From positions 248,001 through 312,000 of the forward strand of contig NBIV01000013.1 of assembly GCA_003194525.1 (NCBI GenBank): DNA of 64,000 nt. Reading direction: 5' to 3'. This document shows, piece after piece, positions 61,592-64,000 of this stretch. The position numbers and the translations under genes are program-made. Source of the stretch: Gracilariopsis chorda (lineage: Eukaryota > Rhodophyta > Florideophyceae > Gracilariales > Gracilariaceae). Each line of letters begins with the position of its first letter. The stretch's first letter is position 1. The notes beneath the pieces are model-generated. The model did not search any database. It saw nothing but the letters and a program-made list of their open reading frames with translations, and was not told the origin of the DNA.

Positions 61592-62377
61592 TTTCATTTA
61601 AAGCCCCTGCTATGTAACTTCTTATACGTTTTGATTTCTTAACGAACCCTCCCCGCCATATGTACAGTTCAGCTTGGCCCTAAAAGGGCAATTATGAATG
61701 TCCTTGAGCCTGACCACTGCCACCGCTCCATCCACTTTTTCGGTATACTATCAACCCGGGAAGACTAGCATTAGCATTCTGGTGTTGAAGCTCTATTGAT
61801 TCCATTGTCAGTGAGAGCTTTTGACAACCTGAAGGTTTGTTCTCCGTGAACTGTGCATTTCCCTTCCAATTATCTTGTCTTGCCCTCACAGAACTTGGGA
61901 ATGGGCTCGCTTATCACTCTCCAGTTATTACTACATCTGTTCCTTCGAACCAAATCACTGAACCGTGTCCTTACGAACGATTGCCTGTTCTCATGTTTCA
62001 CGAACGGCGGTCAAAGCGAATTCTCGGCTCCCACGACTCTTTCACTTTTAGGTTGCCATGGAAGCTTTTTCCAGTACAAAGATACGTGTAGCCATTCATC
62101 TATGACAGTTGGAAAGCATCAGCAAGAATTAATTTGTAACCTAGTCCTGAGCAACAGGGGCCGAAAAAGCAAAGTATGCAGCATGATACAGTACCGCGTT
62201 CGCTGGTCATGGCATCTAGTGGGCTGGAAACGTGAGTAGCAATACACGCAATAAGAGGTAAAGCCCAGAGCGACGAAATGCTTTAGGCGATTCGAACACT
62301 CTAAACTTGTACGAATTTGTTCAACCTTCTCCGGTCAGAGCACTTCACATCTTAGACGGACTACCAGGAGTAAAGGT
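61592..62377. other. Intergenic, 786 bp between convergent genes
   Basis: Lies between the 3' ends of the ribophorin II and TBCCD1 genes. Overlapping plus-strand frames (61837-62239) have no family signal. Nothing else seen. Confidence 0.5.
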
Positions 62378-64000
62378 TTATCTTTGCACTTCTTCAAGAC
62401 GTACCAAATCGTTGAGCTGTCTTATTTTACCTGAGCTCGTCAACCACTCTCGGAATCTCTGATTAACCATGAATTGAAAGAGCGTCTTCTTCGTGGGTGA
62501 CGGGTTACCCTGTTGCTCTTCGCTCATGGGGTTTGGCGAGAGGCTAGTGCTGTCGCTCATTGGAACGTCGTTCTTGTTGTCCGAAATCTCGCCTCGACCT
62601 TCACTTTGCGTTTGGTTTAATGCTGCGTGCTTCTTTTCCATCTTCCGTATTTCCGCTCGGAACTTGAAGATTTCGGAGCGATTCTTATCTAGTTGCTCCT
62701 GATAGGCCTCCGGAATGGGAACAGGGATCGTGAACAGCATTCTCGTAATGGCATCCCTCTCTAAGTCCGTTTCTTTTTCTGTCGGCATTGCATTGTTCTC
62801 ATCGCTCTTTGTGGGTTTTGAAGATCGAACAGGCACTCCGAAAGGTAAAAAGCGTTCTGGAGGCAAGATTGTTGCAACCGCAGGAGTAAGATCTGGATCT
62901 TTTCGATCTATCATGGATGTAGAACGGAACGCAGGCCTGTAAAACTTATCCCATACATTTGCATCAGGATCAACACCAACTGCAGCAAGATGCTTCTGAA
63001 GCTCTGATTTGCTGTAGGCCGCATTGTATGGGGCAAACATTAGGCCGCGGTTCTCCCCCACTACCTGTGGGTTTCTATTTGTACAAAGATATAGATGGGT
63101 GTCAAAGCAGTTGGTTACCCGACAAACACGTGCGATAGCATGGAGTCGGACATTAACGCAGTTAATCAGTGACGCAGATACACACGCTCCAATAAACACT
63201 GTACAATCACGGCAAGCAATGAAAGAGACACGGCCAAGAGAGGCCAGGAGATAAAAGTGGCAATCTGAGCAATTCGAAATGCGAATCTCTTTGGCATGAG
63301 GATATCCCGTCACGCTTGCGTTCGTTGTGGGTATGGATGTTCTCAATATTGTCTTTCGATCAATATCCCGTATTTCAACAACGTCTGTAGACCCATCCAT
63401 GTCTCGAAGAAGCGGAATGCGGGTAATCGCGTCGGTTACAGTATCGACGAGCTCTCCCAGAGGGATTGCTCTTGGTTCTGCAGTATCCCGCCATTGAGGC
63501 ACTACCCATGACACTGGACGATACAAACCAGACGGACCGCATGTAGTCGTAAGCAAGAACGCCATGTGCTCAAACATTTGTCGGGTGATTGGAAGGCTTT
63601 TGGCGGAATTCTTTGAACCCTCCTCTATGCTTGACGTGCGCTGGCCAGAGCCAAGGGAGTTTGCACGTCGTAGGGATCCGTGATGGTTCTGTCGATCCAA
63701 TGTTCCACTCTCCACGGCAACAGTACCTCCACCCATTACAATTCCACTCTCATGCTGAACAACATCCATGGACATGTTTGACGTAGGAACAAGTCCGTAC
63801 GAGGACGCGATTGTAAGCAACAGCGTTTTCAGGTTGGACACTACAAGGCGTGTTTCGCGCTGAAATGCATGCTGTACAGATGCAATTATGGCCGACTGTG
63901 ATTGTATCATGGACCCTAGGTGTGTGGGAGTCTTCTTCCGAACTATCCCGTCAATACCAGGGCTGCTAGGAGGTCCAGGAGACTGAGTATGTGGGGAGCC
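62378..64000 (-). CDS. TBCCD1: TBCC domain-containing protein 1 (partial, N-terminus outside window)
   Basis: Relative of tubulin cofactor C and RP2 that in humans and Chlamydomonas positions the centrosome or basal body relative to the nucleus. The frame is open from its stop at 62378 to the right edge (540 codons). The beta-helix TBCC domain spans KEIRISNCSDCHFYLLASLG, VSFIACRDCTVFIGACVSAS, LINCVNVRLHAIARVCRVTN and CFDTHLYLCTNRNPQVVGEN, and is followed by LMFAPYNAAYSKSELQKHLA and VDPDANVWDKFYRP, which are specific to TBCCD1. The catalytic Arg of cofactor C is not evident. A Met at 63910 opens a readable protein, but the frame continues upstream without a stop, so the true start lies beyond the window. 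Its presence is notable because red algae lack centrioles. Confidence 0.88.
   Translation of the reverse strand, partial: GSPHTQSPGPPSSPGIDGIVRKKTPTHLGSMIQSQSAIIASVQHAFQRETRLVVSNLKTLLLTIASSYGLVPTSNMSMDVVQHESGIVMGGGTVAVESGTLDRQNHHGSLRRANSLGSGQRTSSIEEGSKNSAKSLPITRQMFEHMAFLLTTTCGPSGLYRPVSWVVPQWRDTAEPRAIPLGELVDTVTDAITRIPLLRDMDGSTDVVEIRDIDRKTILRTSIPTTNASVTGYPHAKEIRISNCSDCHFYLLASLGRVSFIACRDCTVFIGACVSASLINCVNVRLHAIARVCRVTNCFDTHLYLCTNRNPQVVGENRGLMFAPYNAAYSKSELQKHLAAVGVDPDANVWDKFYRPAFRSTSMIDRKDPDLTPAVATILPPERFLPFGVPVRSSKPTKSDENNAMPTEKETDLERDAITRMLFTIPVPIPEAYQEQLDKNRSEIFKFRAEIRKMEKKHAALNQTQSEGRGEISDNKNDVPMSDSTSLSPNPMSEEQQGNPSPTKKTLFQFMVNQRFREWLTSSGKIRQLNDLVRLEEVQR

Overview
The window is nuclear DNA of a photosynthetic eukaryote, most likely a red alga. 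Support comes from a dense set of conserved eukaryotic housekeeping genes, mostly intronless or carrying one to three introns of about 45-130 bp with GT..AG borders; a plant-type mitochondrial ATP synthase subunit d; a probable plastid precursor whose transit peptide has a Phe near the N-terminus, as in rhodophytes and glaucophytes; a YqgE/AlgH-family protein and a DUF3754 protein. No bacterial, organellar or viral genome organisation is visible. The assignment to red algae is inference; species is not determined.

Layout. 1-6.3 kb: CPSF73 (cut by the left edge), a TrmH-type tRNA methyltransferase, ribulose-phosphate 3-epimerase, and an SND3/Pho88-like membrane protein fused to thioredoxin. 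6.3-9 kb: a gene-free stretch with short tandem repeats and a TATA-preceded, strongly structured element resembling an LTR or a structured RNA. 9-16.4 kb: a double-UBC E2 (UBE2Z-like plus an inactive UEV-like domain), NOB1, prefoldin 6, the SUMO E2 UBC9 and a DUF924 protein. 16.9-24.3 kb: a GEX1/KAR5-like karyogamy candidate, a two-RRM protein, the mitochondrial glycine carrier SLC25A38, an SLC35/TPT-type transporter and a small spliced membrane protein. 24.3-32.6 kb: UTP4, a plastid two-helix membrane protein, MESH1, ribosomal P0 and GPN3. 33.6-40.6 kb: an alpha-helical protein possibly related to INTS1, a small unknown protein, a DUF3754 protein and a CHCHD2/10-type twin-Cx9C protein. 40.6-47.2 kb: repeat-rich with degraded non-LTR retrotransposon pieces, a Rdx/SelW-like protein and ATP synthase subunit d. 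47.2-53.7 kb: an F-box-like protein, EFTUD2/Snu114 (with an apparent frameshift) and histone H3. 53.7-57.1 kb: repeat-rich spacer. 57.1-64 kb: an inositol 5-phosphatase with a C2 domain, a YqgE protein, a short ribophorin II/Swp1-like OST subunit, and TBCCD1 cut by the right edge.

The genes do not form a pathway cluster. Several are arranged head to head with short shared upstream regions. Themes recur: RNA processing (CPSF73, TrmH, NOB1, UTP4, EFTUD2), ubiquitin/SUMO (two E2s), mitochondria (SLC25A38, ATP synthase d, CHCHD2/10) and the ER (SND3-thioredoxin, ribophorin II). The best candidates for undescribed biology are the SND3-thioredoxin fusion, the active-plus-inactive double E2, and the GEX1/KAR5-like protein.
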